Source: Chaetoceros tenuissimus
Lineage: Eukaryota > Bacillariophyta > Thalassiosirophyceae > Chaetocerotales > Chaetocerotaceae
Assembly (NCBI GenBank): GCA_021927905.1
Contig: BLLK01000069.1
Location: forward strand, 62,001 to 126,000
Length of the DNA: 64,000 bases
Reading direction: 5' to 3'
In this document: positions 35,611-46,675 of the stretch, one piece after another
Numbering within the stretch: position 1 is the first letter of the stretch
How the letters are laid out: every line of letters starts with the position of its first letter
Position numbers and translations under genes: made by a program
Notes under the pieces: generated by a model
The model's input: the letters and a program-made list of their open reading frames with translations, nothing else
Told to the model about the DNA's origin: nothing
Database searches by the model: none

Positions 35611-36732
35611 TTACTCTTCCATTGCACCCCATTGTCTTAATACTTCATACATTACGACAGGAGCAGCTGCAGAAATATTGAGACTATTCTTCTTCCCAAA
35701 CATTGGAATTTCGACAATTTTGTCCAAGAGCGGCATTACTTCGGTATCAACTCCAGTTACTTCGTTCCCAAGCACCAAAACAGTTCCAAATTGTGGCAAC
35801 TCTCCATTGACAGTATAATATCCCTTGCCTGGATATTCTTCACTCGTATAGCATTTACTCAATTCTGTAGTTTCCATTCCTACAAGAGCATAATCTGGAT
35901 AGTCTTTCCTCAAGAATTCAACTGCTTCTTTGGTAGTTGCAAAATGTTTGGTGGGAACAACTCTATCCGCCTGCAATGCCGACTTTGCTAATTTTTCTCG
36001 TCCACTTCCATTTGGATTAGGAGTGATGCCCGTCGTAATCACCATGGAACAACCACATGCATCCGCCGATCGAAAGATACTACCAACATTGAATGCAGAT
36101 CTGACATTATCCAATAAAATCAATAAAGGAAACAATTTCCTCGACTTTTCCTCTGAATCATCTTCCGTATCATGATGTCTGACCCATTCTGCTTCATGCG
36201 ATCTATGCCTCTTTGCAAGAAAATCAATCTGTCTAGCACACCTTGAAGCCGCCACTTGTACATCTTCAGTTCGAGCGGATTGAACTTTACTTGGTCGGGG
36301 ATAGATAAATGTTCGATATGCCTTGATGGCTGATTTTCCATAATGTGGATGGTTGACAGATGTAGTCATTGCTTCTTGTACAGCTGAAGATAAATCATTC
36401 ACGTCTATTCCTAAAGTTGATAAATATTTATGCAATGCTTCTTCTCTTTCTTTTCGTTCGTTTGCAGTTAGTGAATCAGAGGAAACTGTCGTCTCATCAG
36501 ATGTTGACATGTACAATCTATACCGAGACTGGTGTATCCTTGGAGAATGAGGATATGAGCATACCAAATTTCCAGTAATCCTTTGCCTCCTCTGAGATTG
36601 AAGTATCGAATTTACATTCTTGACATTTCTATTTCTATTCACTGCAATTGATTTTATGAGCGTAGAAGAGAAAGCTGTTGCACATCGCAACATATCCAAC
36701 GTAAAAAACACAAAAAGAAACTTCCACTCCAT
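35611..36732 (-). CDS. SpoU/TrmH-family RNA 2'-O-ribose methyltransferase, plastid-targeted
   Basis: Single exon of 373 aa. The C-terminal SPOUT domain has the three SpoU motifs in order: motif 1 NVRSAFNVGSIFRSADACGC (about residue 210), motif 2 LVLGNEVTGVD (about 320) and motif 3 IPMFGKKNSLNISAAAPVVM (about 342). These form the knotted SAM site used to methylate ribose in tRNA or rRNA. The N-terminus is a hydrophobic signal peptide (FLFVFFTLDML) ending CATAF, close to the diatom ASAFAP plastid motif with Phe at +1, followed by a basic Ser/Arg-rich transit-like stretch. This predicts plastid import, where it would modify organellar RNA. It lies antisense between two choline-transporter-like genes. 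The substrate nucleotide cannot be told from sequence. Confidence 0.88.
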   Translation of the reverse strand: MEWKFLFVFFTLDMLRCATAFSSTLIKSIAVNRNRNVKNVNSILQSQRRQRITGNLVCSYPHSPRIHQSRYRLYMSTSDETTVSSDSLTANERKEREEALHKYLSTLGIDVNDLSSAVQEAMTTSVNHPHYGKSAIKAYRTFIYPRPSKVQSARTEDVQVAASRCARQIDFLAKRHRSHEAEWVRHHDTEDDSEEKSRKLFPLLILLDNVRSAFNVGSIFRSADACGCSMVITTGITPNPNGSGREKLAKSALQADRVVPTKHFATTKEAVEFLRKDYPDYALVGMETTELSKCYTSEEYPGKGYYTVNGELPQFGTVLVLGNEVTGVDTEVMPLLDKIVEIPMFGKKNSLNISAAAPVVMYEVLRQWGAMEE

Positions 36733-37539
36733 GACCCGACAAAGATTACACTATTGGCTCACAGCTGTATCTGAATATCTAAGAATATTATTTATTCCAG
36801 TAGAACGAACTTGAACTCAATTAGATGTGGATTTCTTTCTTCTTGAAGAATCTTCTCGGCACCATTCATTCTTTCCATCACCACATACCACTGAATTTTG
36901 CGCGAACAATTACGAAGGCTAAAAAACTGCAGTGGAATCAAATTTAGTATCGGTTCTATTTTTAATAGTCTTACAGTCAGTAGTAGAACACAATTCATAC
37001 TTTAGTATTCCAAGGTGCATCTCCAAATTATCAAACTGAAATATTCCAAAATATTTCATTCACGATTCTACTACGACTCATCGCCAACTCGTTTCGTGAA
37101 ACTAAGGCACATTCAAAACTGAATATTTTATTTCTCAAAAACAGCTCGTGAAAGACGAGTCAATAGATGTCATATCTTGCTTTAGAGTCAGTTAGCCACT
37201 AATGAATTATTTTATAGACCAATTTATTCCTTTACAGACTGTTTGGATGCAAACTTCCGTGATGTGGATGGAAAATCCAAACGGCGTGATTTTCAATGGT
37301 AGATCTTGACTGAAATACTGTATGTGATATTTATTCATGGTGTGTCTGTGCCAAAGAACTTCCAATCTAAAGTACGTGTTCTGTTTCTCATAAATGTTTT
37401 TATAACAGCTTCAGCTATAGCTCATTCCATATATATTACATTATATAAACATAAAGAAAGTCACAAGAAAAAGAGATTGAATCGCTCTAGATATCTTTCT
37501 TGATTGGGAGTTGTTCTTTGACTCATTCATCGTGACAAA
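36733..37539. other. Divergent promoter region of SpoU gene and CTL2
   Basis: About 800 bp. It contains a loose inverted pair, AACTCGTTTCGTGA (about 37085) and CTCGTGAAAGACGAGT (about 37145), similar in style to the dispersed hairpin repeats. No gene supported. Confidence 0.4.
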
Positions 37540-40500
37540 ATGAGTTCTCGAAGTAATACACCTGAATGGTTCGGTGGAGACGGAGGTCGACCATCTTCGT
37601 CATCTTTGAAAACGAAAAGATCAAGTAGTAACAGTTCTAGTAGAAGGAGTTCTTCGTCGAGAAAATCAAGTTCTAGTGCAGATGGGACTTCACCCAATCG
37701 AAAATCAAAACGAAAATCACATAAACGGAGAAAGAGTCGAGAGGTGAATATGGCAGATGTACTCGATGGAAGTGGCGGGTCGCAGAGTACTTCCAAAACC
37801 AGTAAGTCGGAAGGACAAAGGGTCAATGGAAAAAACACTGCTGCGAAGATAAAGTCACCTCCTAGGATACCCGCAAATACTGCTGCTACTGCAACTTTAT
37901 CGGATGAGGTATTGGAACCATCATCACTCGAAAAGAAGCCTTCCTTTGTACAACGAATTTTTGGCTTTGGTTCAAGTAGTTCTAATAGAGATGATGATTC
38001 TTCAAAACTCAAAGATGATGGTGAAAGTCTAGACATTGAACGGAAAAAAGCAGCTGTACCGAGTCAAACAATGGACGATACAGCCATCCATACAAGTACG
38101 TCCCTCGAACAAGAAAATTCGGATACACCACCTAGGCCTTCGCATAGAAGAGTATACAGTGATGTTTCTTCTGATCATAATATATCCGTATCAGCACCGG
38201 CAGATATTTTTAGACATGGTTCACCAGATAACATGGCGGGTATTGTATCACAAACTTCCTTTCCACCTGCCACTAGAATGCCCTCTACTACTGCACAATA
38301 TACACATCAGCTAAATGTACCACTTGAAACAGCGGCAAAACAAGGTTATACACATCCATTGAATGCTCCATTGAGTGAAGAACGTAAAAGAGAATTGGAA
38401 AAGAGTGCTGAATTTTCGGGAACTGAAAGTGAAGAATTAGTTTATTCCGAAGATGAATCTACATCTGCAATTCCAAAATCGCCATATCCCATCCAGACTA
38501 GAAATGAAAGGGGGGCAAATTATCCATATCAACAACCATATGCTCATCCTCAGCAAAATGAACAGCAACAATTGCTAGAGCAACATCGACTCATGGCTTT
38601 GGCACCAGATAGATATCCGAGAGCACCATATATGCACCAATATGGGGCATTGGATCCAAGAATGAATATGGACGGTGATGGAGTTCATAGTCCCGTCAAT
38701 GAATTTTATATATCGGAAGATGAAACGCTCATGAGTGAATCATCTAGAAGAAGAACTTGGAAAGATGATTTTAGAGAACGACGTAGTTTTAGAGGTTTGC
38801 AAGAAAACGATCATGCGATTCCAGAAGAAGATGAGGATAATACTGAAAGTACATCATTGCTAGCTTCACCGAAACCAATCACACAAGAATCTAGTTTTAG
38901 AAGTAATACTTCAAATGGATCAAGTGGTGAAAGGAAAAGTGTAACGATTGCTACACCGCCTTCTGTGAATGGTGGGAATTCAAGTCCGGCCAGCGATGAA
39001 CGTCCACCGCCAATTCAGTCGTTGTCGATAGAAACTAGACCTCGGTCGATTATGCGTATGCCAAGTACTGGTACTGCAACTACTACTGGAACATCAGTCT
39101 ACCATACTTTATCAACTCGTAACATGTCCAGAAAGGAAATGAGAAAATTATCACGAAGAATAGAAATTGAAGTAGATCGATCAGAAAGGATACAAGCTGT
39201 GACTAGAAGTGGTCACATAGATGCACTAGACTGGTCTATGCATGTTCCACAACACGCAAGAGGACAAAATTTTGCAGCTGGATTCTTCCCTACAGAGGAA
39301 AGGAAAGCACATGACATTCCATTTGCATTCCTTTTCCTTTGTCAAATTGGGGTCATAATTTATGTAGCTCTGATTTATGGCGGCGCGACTGTGCTTCCTC
39401 CTTCTACAGACACAACAACATCAGGTTCACCATACGATGAAAGTGATCCATTTAATATCAACACTGATGATCCATTTTCAGTTCCAATAACGTCAAAATG
39501 GGATGAGAATATACGTGTAGATTATTCCAATGCGTTTCAATTGGCGTGTATCACAGCCCTCTATGCAACCTCGCTTTCAGCCTTGTTTGTTGGAATGATG
39601 ATGATTTTGGGAAAGGCTCTAATTTTGACAATACTTTCGCTATTCATGATAATTTGCATCGGTTTTGGAAGTGTTGGATTTGCGTTCAGTCCATTCAACT
39701 TCATCCCAATTATTGGATTTGTAGCACTGTTTATGGTAATTGCATACACAAGTGTTGTTTACGAGAGAATACCCTTTGCTTCTGTCAATCTTGACACTGC
39801 ATTGCATGGTATCAAAGCTTCTGCGGACGTATTAGCCATCGCTATATTGATGATGTTTCTAGCATTCGGATGGACAATTGTTTGGATTATAGCCTTTCTT
39901 GGAGTTTATGACCAAGTATTGAGTAGTCCAAATATGAGTGTTGAGGGACATTATTCCTACAAAGCAATACTTATCTACTCAGGTATGCTGCTTTCTTTCA
40001 TTTGGACCCTAAATGTTGGCAAAGTAAGTCTTTTTCAGTCACTGCTTATTTGTTTCGATCCAAATCATTCGCTCACATTATGAATTATAGAACATTATCC
40101 ACGTCACTGTCGCGGGTGTGATTGCATCGTGGTGGACAGATCCAGATAATCTACATACATGTTGCAATTCAGTTTTACGAGAGAATTTCGGATTGTCGCT
40201 AACATCATCTTTTGGATCCATTTGCCTCGGAAGTTTGGTGTCTCCTACACTGACATTTGCAAAAAATACCATCTCCATATGTAACCTTCGAACTACAACA
40301 TCGCACGAATTGGGCAAATCTTCTCGTGGCATCGGAGAGCAAAGTGTTTTATCAGATCCATCCAATTTGGCCCAACTACCTATCGTTACATCACCATTCG
40401 ATGGTGCCATCAAGTACTTCAATGACTACGGGTTCACATTTATAGGTCTCTTTCGTGAGAAATTCTCCGAGTCAAGTCGAAAAGCAACAGAAATATTCGA

Positions 40501-40936
40501 AATTCGTGAATGGGTTGGAGTAGTACATGATCAAATGATTGAAATGGTGATGAATATCATCATTGTAGTGATTACAGCCGGAACTGGTTTACTTGGACTT
40601 GTAATTGAAGAATTCGATGACTACAGTTTTACAAGTTTAAGACAACCAACAACAACTGCGTTTTTGATTGGATGTTTCGTTGGAAACATAATTTCTCAAG
40701 TTTGTATCAAAGTAATCAAAAGTGCAGTCAAGACAGTCTATGTATGTTTTGCTTTGGCTCCGCTTAAATTTCACGAGAATCACCAGGCATTATCGACAGA
40801 AATGCGTAAAGCATGGGGAGGCGTATGGTTGGACGAATACGAAGATCTTGTACCTATTACCGAGTCAAATTCTATAGACAGAGGTGAAACAATTGCTTCT
40901 GTTTTGAGCAATTCTGGAGTTGGTGACAGCTATTGA
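37540..40936 (+). CDS. Choline transporter-like (SLC44/CTL family) protein 2, long N-terminus
   Basis: Two exons, 37540-40023 and 40091-40936, joined in phase 0, give 1,109 aa. About 590 residues of low-complexity, Ser/Arg- then Gln/Pro-rich sequence come first (a run of RRSSSSRKSSSS; Tyr-rich IPKSPYPIQT; acidic EEDEDN). The membrane part starts near residue 594 (IPFAFLFLCQIGVIIYVALI) and follows CTL1 block by block: IPFASVNLDTALHGIKAS, the intron at the same site as CTL1 intron 1, NIIHVTVAGVIASWW, FGSICLGSLVSP, FNDYGFTFIGLFREKF, and the C-terminal HENHQALSTEMRKAW. Membrane protein of the SLC44 family; substrate unknown. Compared with most SLC44 proteins the cytoplasmic head is unusually long and phosphorylatable. 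CTL1 has a shorter, unrelated-looking head. Confidence 0.85.
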
Positions 40937-41031
40937 AGACCATTTTGTAACACTTAATTTACATGTTTTTGTCCTTCGATTTTTATATAGAAAATATAAA
41001 GATTGCTTGCTCATGCTAGTGACGAAGCGTC

Positions 41032-41091
41032 GTCTTTCCTCAATGATAGATGTCCACTTTTGATTAAGACATCCAGCAGATCATTCAAGAC
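41032..41091 (-). promoter_or_regulatory. Candidate SECIS element
   Basis: About 60 nt after the stop of the small minus-strand gene, the RNA can fold as a SECIS-like stem. Outer stem GUCUU (41091-41087) pairs with AAGAC (41036-41032). Then AUGA (41084-41081) faces UGAG (41042-41039), giving the GA/AG quartet. The second helix is anchored by GAUGUC with GACAUC, and the apical loop carries UUAAUCAAAAG with unpaired A residues. Helix 2 has two or three mismatches. Assigned by eye; needs folding software. Confidence 0.45.
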
Positions 41092-41150
41092 TTATCAACC
41101 TCCTAGCCCTTCTACCAAGATCATTGTAAATGTAAATACATGTATAGATT

Positions 41151-41515
41151 TTAGATGAGTCCTTGTTTCTTTTTCTCACATTGGCTGACACCTCCAATCT
41201 TCTGTACATGAGATGCAATAATGTCTTCCATATCATCATGATTGCTTGCGGTCATGGTCATGCCGCAATCTTCGCATGTCTCTTCTACATGAGTCGATAC
41301 ACCAATGCATTTACCAGTACGCCAGCCACGACAACGATCGCTCTCGGGCACACCTTTGAGTTGAAAAGAAAACTAGATTTATTAGAAAGAGAAAAAGACA
41401 AGAAAGAAGTGCGAATGATCATCTGACTCTCACCGTGCAATGCCGCGTCGATGTGGAGGCCTCATCCAGCCCAGGTAAATTTGTTACATTCGTTGCAGAT
41501 GCGTTTCCTACACAT
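41151..41515 (-). CDS. Small Cys-rich protein, candidate selenoprotein (TGA at the conserved Cys)
   Basis: Two exons, 41515-41434 and 41353-41151, joined in phase 1 across an 80-nt GTGAGA...CAAAG intron, give 94 residues if the in-frame TGA at 41464-41462 is read. The protein starts MCRKRICNECNKFTWAG, then TGA, then GLHIDAALHGVPESDRC. This matches a widespread small family recalled as CxxCxKxTWAGCGxHIxxALxGVPxxxRC, where the TGA position is Cys. The C-terminus adds a CEDCG pair. A SECIS-like hairpin follows in the 3' UTR. TGA is a normal stop elsewhere here (for example cyclase 2 and the receptor). Role unknown; redox or metal binding is plausible. Alternative: a pseudogene or a single-base error turning TGC or TGT into TGA. 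Confidence 0.6.
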
Positions 41516-41588
41516 TACTTAGATAATTTAATTGAAGTAGGATTATCTTAGTGTTCAAATGCCTGTAATGGTTGATTCAAAGAATAGG

Positions 41589-42349
41589 TAGGTATTTGTC
41601 GAGTGTTAGGTAGCCCGATTGTTCCGTTTAGTGTTCCGGTTCATAACCCACTACAAATATGAACCTATTTTCACTAGTATACACCTTATATATATAGTCT
41701 GTCCGTCTCTCCACTGACAACCAAATGCTCATTTGCAATATTGTCGTGGTTGTTGTTACTATCGTTGATCTTTATCAACTCTCACTCTAGATAAATTCAC
41801 TTCATTTTAATAATCCATTGCCTTGAAAACATTGGTAAACATCCGTCTATGGATAGCGTGTCTACATAGAATCCAAAAAGCTGCTGACCATTTTCCAAAC
41901 AACAATGAACCTTGCTCCTTCAGATACTAAATTGTCAGTATTATCACCATGAAGCTAAAAGATAAATAGATTAACTCTTGATTTTTATTTTATGTAGAAC
42001 AAAGCAGAATCATTCAAGTAGTTGTGATGTTCTCGAAAGAATATTTTCTCAATTCAAGCTTGTTTCGACAAGTGTAATGATAATTGTTTGGTAGATTATA
42101 CTTGAAATGAGATATTTCGCAAAGTTTAATGGCTGGAAAGTAATTTTATCAAAGCATTGTACATAGTTTCCATTGTAGATGTAGATGTAGATGTAGATGA
42201 GGAATCAGTAACGTAAAAGAATCAGTAATAAATGACTATTAAGTATAACCGTTATTTTGACCGTTGTTCCGATTGTTCTGTTCCGTTTCATCAGCCCAAT
42301 TTGACGCCAAAATTGTTCCGGTACCGTACGTACACTCGACAAATACCTA
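41589..42349. mobile_element. hAT-like non-autonomous DNA transposon
   Basis: A 761-bp element with perfect 18-bp terminal inverted repeats (TAGGTATTTGTCGAGTGT at 41589-41606 and its complement at 42332-42349), flanked by an exact 8-bp target duplication AGAATAGG (41581-41588 and 42350-42357). Eight-base duplications and TAG/CAG ends are typical of the hAT superfamily. Subterminal GTTCCG words are repeated at both ends, as expected for transposase-binding sites. No transposase frame is present. Confidence 0.88.
42176..42199. repeat. GATGTA microsatellite
   Basis: About four tandem copies of GATGTA inside the hAT-like element. Confidence 0.8.
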
Positions 42350-42583
42350 AGAATAGGAGTTTGAAGGGAAAATGAAAAGAGAAGCTCAGAAGTTGACACG
42401 ATAACGGCTTTATACTGGAATGTCTTTTGAAACTTTGATTTCACCTTCCTTCTTCTTCTTCCTGTGTATTTTCTTGCGGATTCACTTCATTATTGACCCT
42501 TTGTACAAATAAATCTATATCACATTCTTCTCTCACCATTGATTTTTCAATATCAGCAACATCGACCCTTTGCACAAATGAAT

Positions 42584-43589
42584 CTATATGTCACATTCTT
42601 TTCTTATTTCTTTTTCAATATCAGCACTAAAGTCATAACCTGGGTCAAATCCAAATAGCCTACAAAGAGCAGAATTGAAGAAAGTCGATGGTCGTTCTTG
42701 CCTTCTCGACGAAAAAGACCTGTTTCCCTCTTCTGAGTATATCAGATCCATTAGATTTGGGGTTTCACCGCCATCTAGTAGAACTAAAAAGAAAGCAATA
42801 AAATATGGCAAATATGGAATCACTTTTCTAACTGCTTTGACTTTGGGACGGGTGTAAACTATCATGTTAAAGAGACATCCGCACGGAAGGAAGATGGAAA
42901 TCCGCCAAAACATTGCCTCGCTATGCGTGAGACCTGATGCAATCGCGATGCATGGAGCAGAGTATACAAAAAAGAATGAGACGATGTATAAACTTGATTG
43001 TACAACGGCAGACTTTGTAAGCTTTAGCTCCATGGCTTGCTTTGCATACTTGATAGCTGCTGTTTCTTCTTCTTCCTCTTGAATGGCATTTTCCCTTTCC
43101 CGTAGTGAAGTCAGCGCTTCTCTCGCTTCTCCTGTTGGTTGAAGTTGTTTTTCTGCTTGATAGACGTGTAAAATAAATGCTCCAAGGACGAAAAATAATG
43201 CAACAAATATTGTCACCAACGATGCCATTGTAGTGAGAGGCAGCCGCAGTCATGAGAGCTGTGAAGTCATGTTTAAGGAGTTGCAAATTAGAGACAAATT
43301 AAATGAAAATGCGGTAGTAGATTGATATACAAGTTCTTACCTCCTTCACCCCTGACACATTCTTCATTCTCCGTCCAAATTACAATATGCAACCACTTCT
43401 CTTCCCTCTTTGCAAAGTCAGTAGTTTTTACCTTATATTTTACTCTCTTGAGAAAGTAATATGTCAAGGAAAGAGTGTACCAAGGGACTACGAGTGAGCC
43501 TACTGTAAAGAAGAAACCAACTGCATCACAAGATTCCACGCTACCCATTCCAAACATCCAAAAGTGGTCATGACGGTTGAGGAGAGCAA
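42584..43589 (-). pseudogene. Truncated GPCR-like (7TM) pseudogene
   Basis: Minus-strand receptor remains. Around 43589-43340 a helix-3-like segment follows a conserved Cys (GMGSVESCDAVGFFFTVGSL), ending at a GTAAGA donor. At 43228-42584, three further helices appear (MASLVTIFVALFFVLGAFIL; LYIVSFFFVYSAPCIAIASG; VIPYLPYFIAFFLVLLDGG) with a helix-5 to helix-6 Glu/Lys-rich loop and a short tail. Helices 1-2 and a proper helix 4 are missing. The only visible acceptor (CTTCACAG) leads into a TGA in the frame of helix 5, so no intact receptor can be assembled by normal splicing. It resembles the intact receptor at 4597 in plan. A shorter live gene using the Met at 43228 cannot be excluded. Confidence 0.5.
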
Positions 43590-43972
43590 CAATCTGGAAG
43601 ACAATGCGAACAATGTATAAGGCATGGTGGCTTTTATATTTTTATATTGTACATAATATATAAAGTAAGGGGATATAGGTAATCGTACTTTCAAGTTTTA
43701 TTCATTCAAAAGTTTTATTTATTCAAAACTCTTGTTAGATAAAAACGAAATGAGTTTCAAAAATAATATTTTTATTCCCCTTCAGCAAGAGGGTGAGAGA
43801 TCTATCCATAAGCTAGATGGAAATAATTCAAACAGTGTCAATTAGGCCATTTAGCAACGGCGCATTACATCGAGAACTCTAGGTATTGCATCTCCTTCAC
43901 TCTAATCAGATTACAGTCTCTTCTCGTATCCCACTGAATAGATAGTAAGACTTACTTATATAATAAACTGAA
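43590..43972. other. Intergenic, AT-rich
   Basis: AT-rich DNA with TTTTATTCATTCAAAAG-type near-repeats (43690-43730). 5' flank of the PA-domain gene. No feature recognised. Confidence 0.4.
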
Positions 43973-46675
43973 ATGTTCAAGTCCATGGCAATAAAGGGCC
44001 TTGTAGCTGCGGCACTTTGTGTATCTTCAGCTACAGCTAGTAAGGTGTCCTCGTCGGTCAAGGTTCATGTAAGTGGAAACAAAGAATGCCAGAGCTGACT
44101 AGATGAGTGAAAGCATTACTATGAGATACTTGATGCCAAGACAAGCTTTCTAAAAGAGCAAGAGAGGTCCAGAATATGCCTCTTGACTGTAGAGATGAGA
44201 CTTAGGCACCTCTAACAAATGCACATGACATATCTTGTGTTATAGGGATACTTCATTCTTCTTCTTGAGCCATTTTTTATAATTTCTCAAAGTGATCGAG
44301 CTGGAAATGAAATGAGTTTATTTCTGTTTTTTATTTCATAAAATTTTGCTGACTTTTTTCTGTTTTTTAATGACTGCAACATACCATGCCTCATTCTTTC
44401 AACATACCAATGCCTCAACTACTTGAAATCAAAATCGTCATCCATGCTTTTAAATCAATCTAAAACAGCTACCAAAAGAACTTTCCAAGACAACAGGATA
44501 TGATCACCGTGAAGCACTTTTTGGTATCCCACCATACGGAGGATCCATTCAACAAAACGTCATTTACGCAAACAACGACATGTGTAACCCGATCCAAAAT
44601 GCCGACTGGAAATCACCATTCATCCTACTCGTCGATCGAGGCGGATGTACATTCGTTCAAAAAGTACGAAACTCCCAACATGCAGGTGCAGCAGCTGTCA
44701 TCATTGCCGATAATGCATGTCAATGCAAACATGAAAAGATATGTACACCAGAAGCGAACCAAGTTTGCGAAAAGCATGAACCTATCATGGCCGATGATGG
44801 ATCTGGATATGATATCACCATTCCATCCGTTTTGATTTTCAAACAGGATGCAGATCCTATCAAGGCAGCTTTGCAGAAGCATAAATCTGTTCGAATGGAG
44901 TTGGCTTGGTCCCTTCCGAATCCAGATTCACATGTAGAGTGGGATTTGTGGACTTCTCCTACGGATTATGTGAGTAGTCAATTCAAGAATGAGTTTGGTG
45001 TTGCTGTCAAGGCTTTTGGTGGTCAGGCGAGTTTTACCCCTCACATTTATATTTATGATGGAATTGCTGCGAAATGTCGTAATGCGGAGGGCAAGTCGGA
45101 ATGTTTCAATTTGTGTACCAATGAAGGAAGATATTGTGCGGCGGATCCAGATAATGACTTGGATTATGGAATCAGTGGTGCGGATGTTGTCTCGGAATCT
45201 ATTCGTAGATTGTGTATTTGGGAATTGTATGGAAAGGATGATGGAGTTGGCATGGAATATTGGAATTATGTCAAGGAATTCAATAATGCTTGTGATACCT
45301 CGGAATTATTCATGAAGGAAGATTGTGTCAAGAGTGTTATGGCAAAGGATACTGTACAGATTGATTATGATGCAGTAGATCAGTGTGTATACAACCACGG
45401 AGGACTTGAGAAAGCAGATGAGAATGATTTGCTTCAAGAGCAATTGGATGAGAAGGAGTCCAATGGAATTGCAATCATACCTGTTGTTTACGTCAATGGA
45501 GTAGCTGTTCGTGGACAATTGGAGTTTGCAACTGTGTTCAAGGCAGTATGTGCTGGATATGCACCTGGAACTGAACCATCCATCTGTACCAAGTGTAGCA
45601 AATGCCATGATGAAAAGGCGTGTGTTGTAAATGGAGGCAAGTGCTCCAGTTGGTCCTACAAAAGGGGAAGGAAAAGGGGAAAAGGAAAATCCACATCCAC
45701 CACCAAAACCAGTTACTCCTCCTACAAAAAAAGGGAAAAGTAATAAAAGTAAGAATCCTCCTCCAGTTGCTCCACCGCCAGTTCCAAAACCAGTTGCTCC
45801 TCCTCCAGTGCCAAATCCAGTTGCTCCTCCTCCAGTACCAAAACCTGTGCCAAAACCAGTTGCTACTCCTACAAAAAATGGGAAGAGTAATAAAAGTAAG
45901 AATCCTCCTCCTCCGAAATCTCCAAAGTCTGAAAAGGCTCCGAAAGTTAGAAATCTGACGGAAATAAATAGCACTATAGATCTCCAATCTTCAAGAAATG
46001 TTTCTCATCAGAAGGCATTTCAAAAAGGAAAGATTCTAAAGCGTCATGGTAAATCTTTTCCTCCGAAGGCACCAAAGAAAGGAAAGAAACCAAAGTCAAG
46101 GAATAATCTTTCGAAAATATTCCCGTCCCAAGTGGTAAGTTTATTTATTCATTTCTTTGATTTATCGTTCTAGACATGCATCTGATTTCTTTTGCATTAT
46201 GAAGAGGTCATTATCTGATTGCAATGATGTTTCCAGCTCTTATACATTTCCAGCAGTTCGGGGAGGAAATGGTCGTTTCTCCCTTCGAGCTGGAAAAGGT
46301 CCCTACACTTGTTCATGGATAACTCAATGCGAGAAACATAGAGAAGAGAGAATGAGGCAGTATTGTACTCCAAGCCAACAACTATATGCATGTGCCGGTA
46401 CTTGTGGTTTGTGTAATGGAAGTTTTGAAGAAGAGAGAGAACGTAATCTCATTCCAAATGGTTTTGATTGTTTATTTGATGAAGAAGAAGTATCTTGTCC
46501 GTATTGTCTCTCTTGTCTAGGTCAATGTGATGATGAATGCGGATTCGTTTCTTATCCTAATAGAGAAGATTTGCTTTCATGTATTCACAACTTACTGCCA
46601 ACATGCAGGGATACGTGTAAAGATGTTTGCAATCAACAATTTGTCGTAACCGTATTTGAAAGCGATCTTTGTTGA
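43973..46675 (+). CDS. Secreted PA-domain/vacuolar sorting receptor-like protein with ShK-like C-terminus
   Basis: Exon 1 (43973-44068) encodes a signal peptide (AIKGLVAAALCVSSATA). Exon 2 (44469-46134) has a protease-associated domain (FILLVDRGGCTFVQKVRNSQ), then the thioredoxin-like region of plant vacuolar sorting receptors (Cys-rich, IPVVYVNGVAVRGQLE) and a CTKCSKCHDEKAC cluster. It is followed by a Pro-rich linker of PPPVPKPVA repeats. Exon 3 (46205-46675) has a ShK-like six-Cys module (CSWITQ, then YC, CAGTCGLC) and a second Cys-rich tail. No membrane anchor is seen, unlike plant VSRs. Between about 45630 and 45740 the frame must step by one to reach the Pro-rich linker, and no convincing intron covers the step. 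It is either a sequence error, a damaged gene or frameshifting. Likely acts in the secretory pathway or outside the cell. Confidence 0.65.

Noticed and set aside
42176-42199. CRISPR-like or regulatory array
   Set aside because: Only a short GATGTA microsatellite without spacers.
45306-45974. Gly/Phe-rich antisense frames opposite the Pro-rich linker
   Set aside because: These are the complement of PPPVPKP repeats and have no start context or homology.
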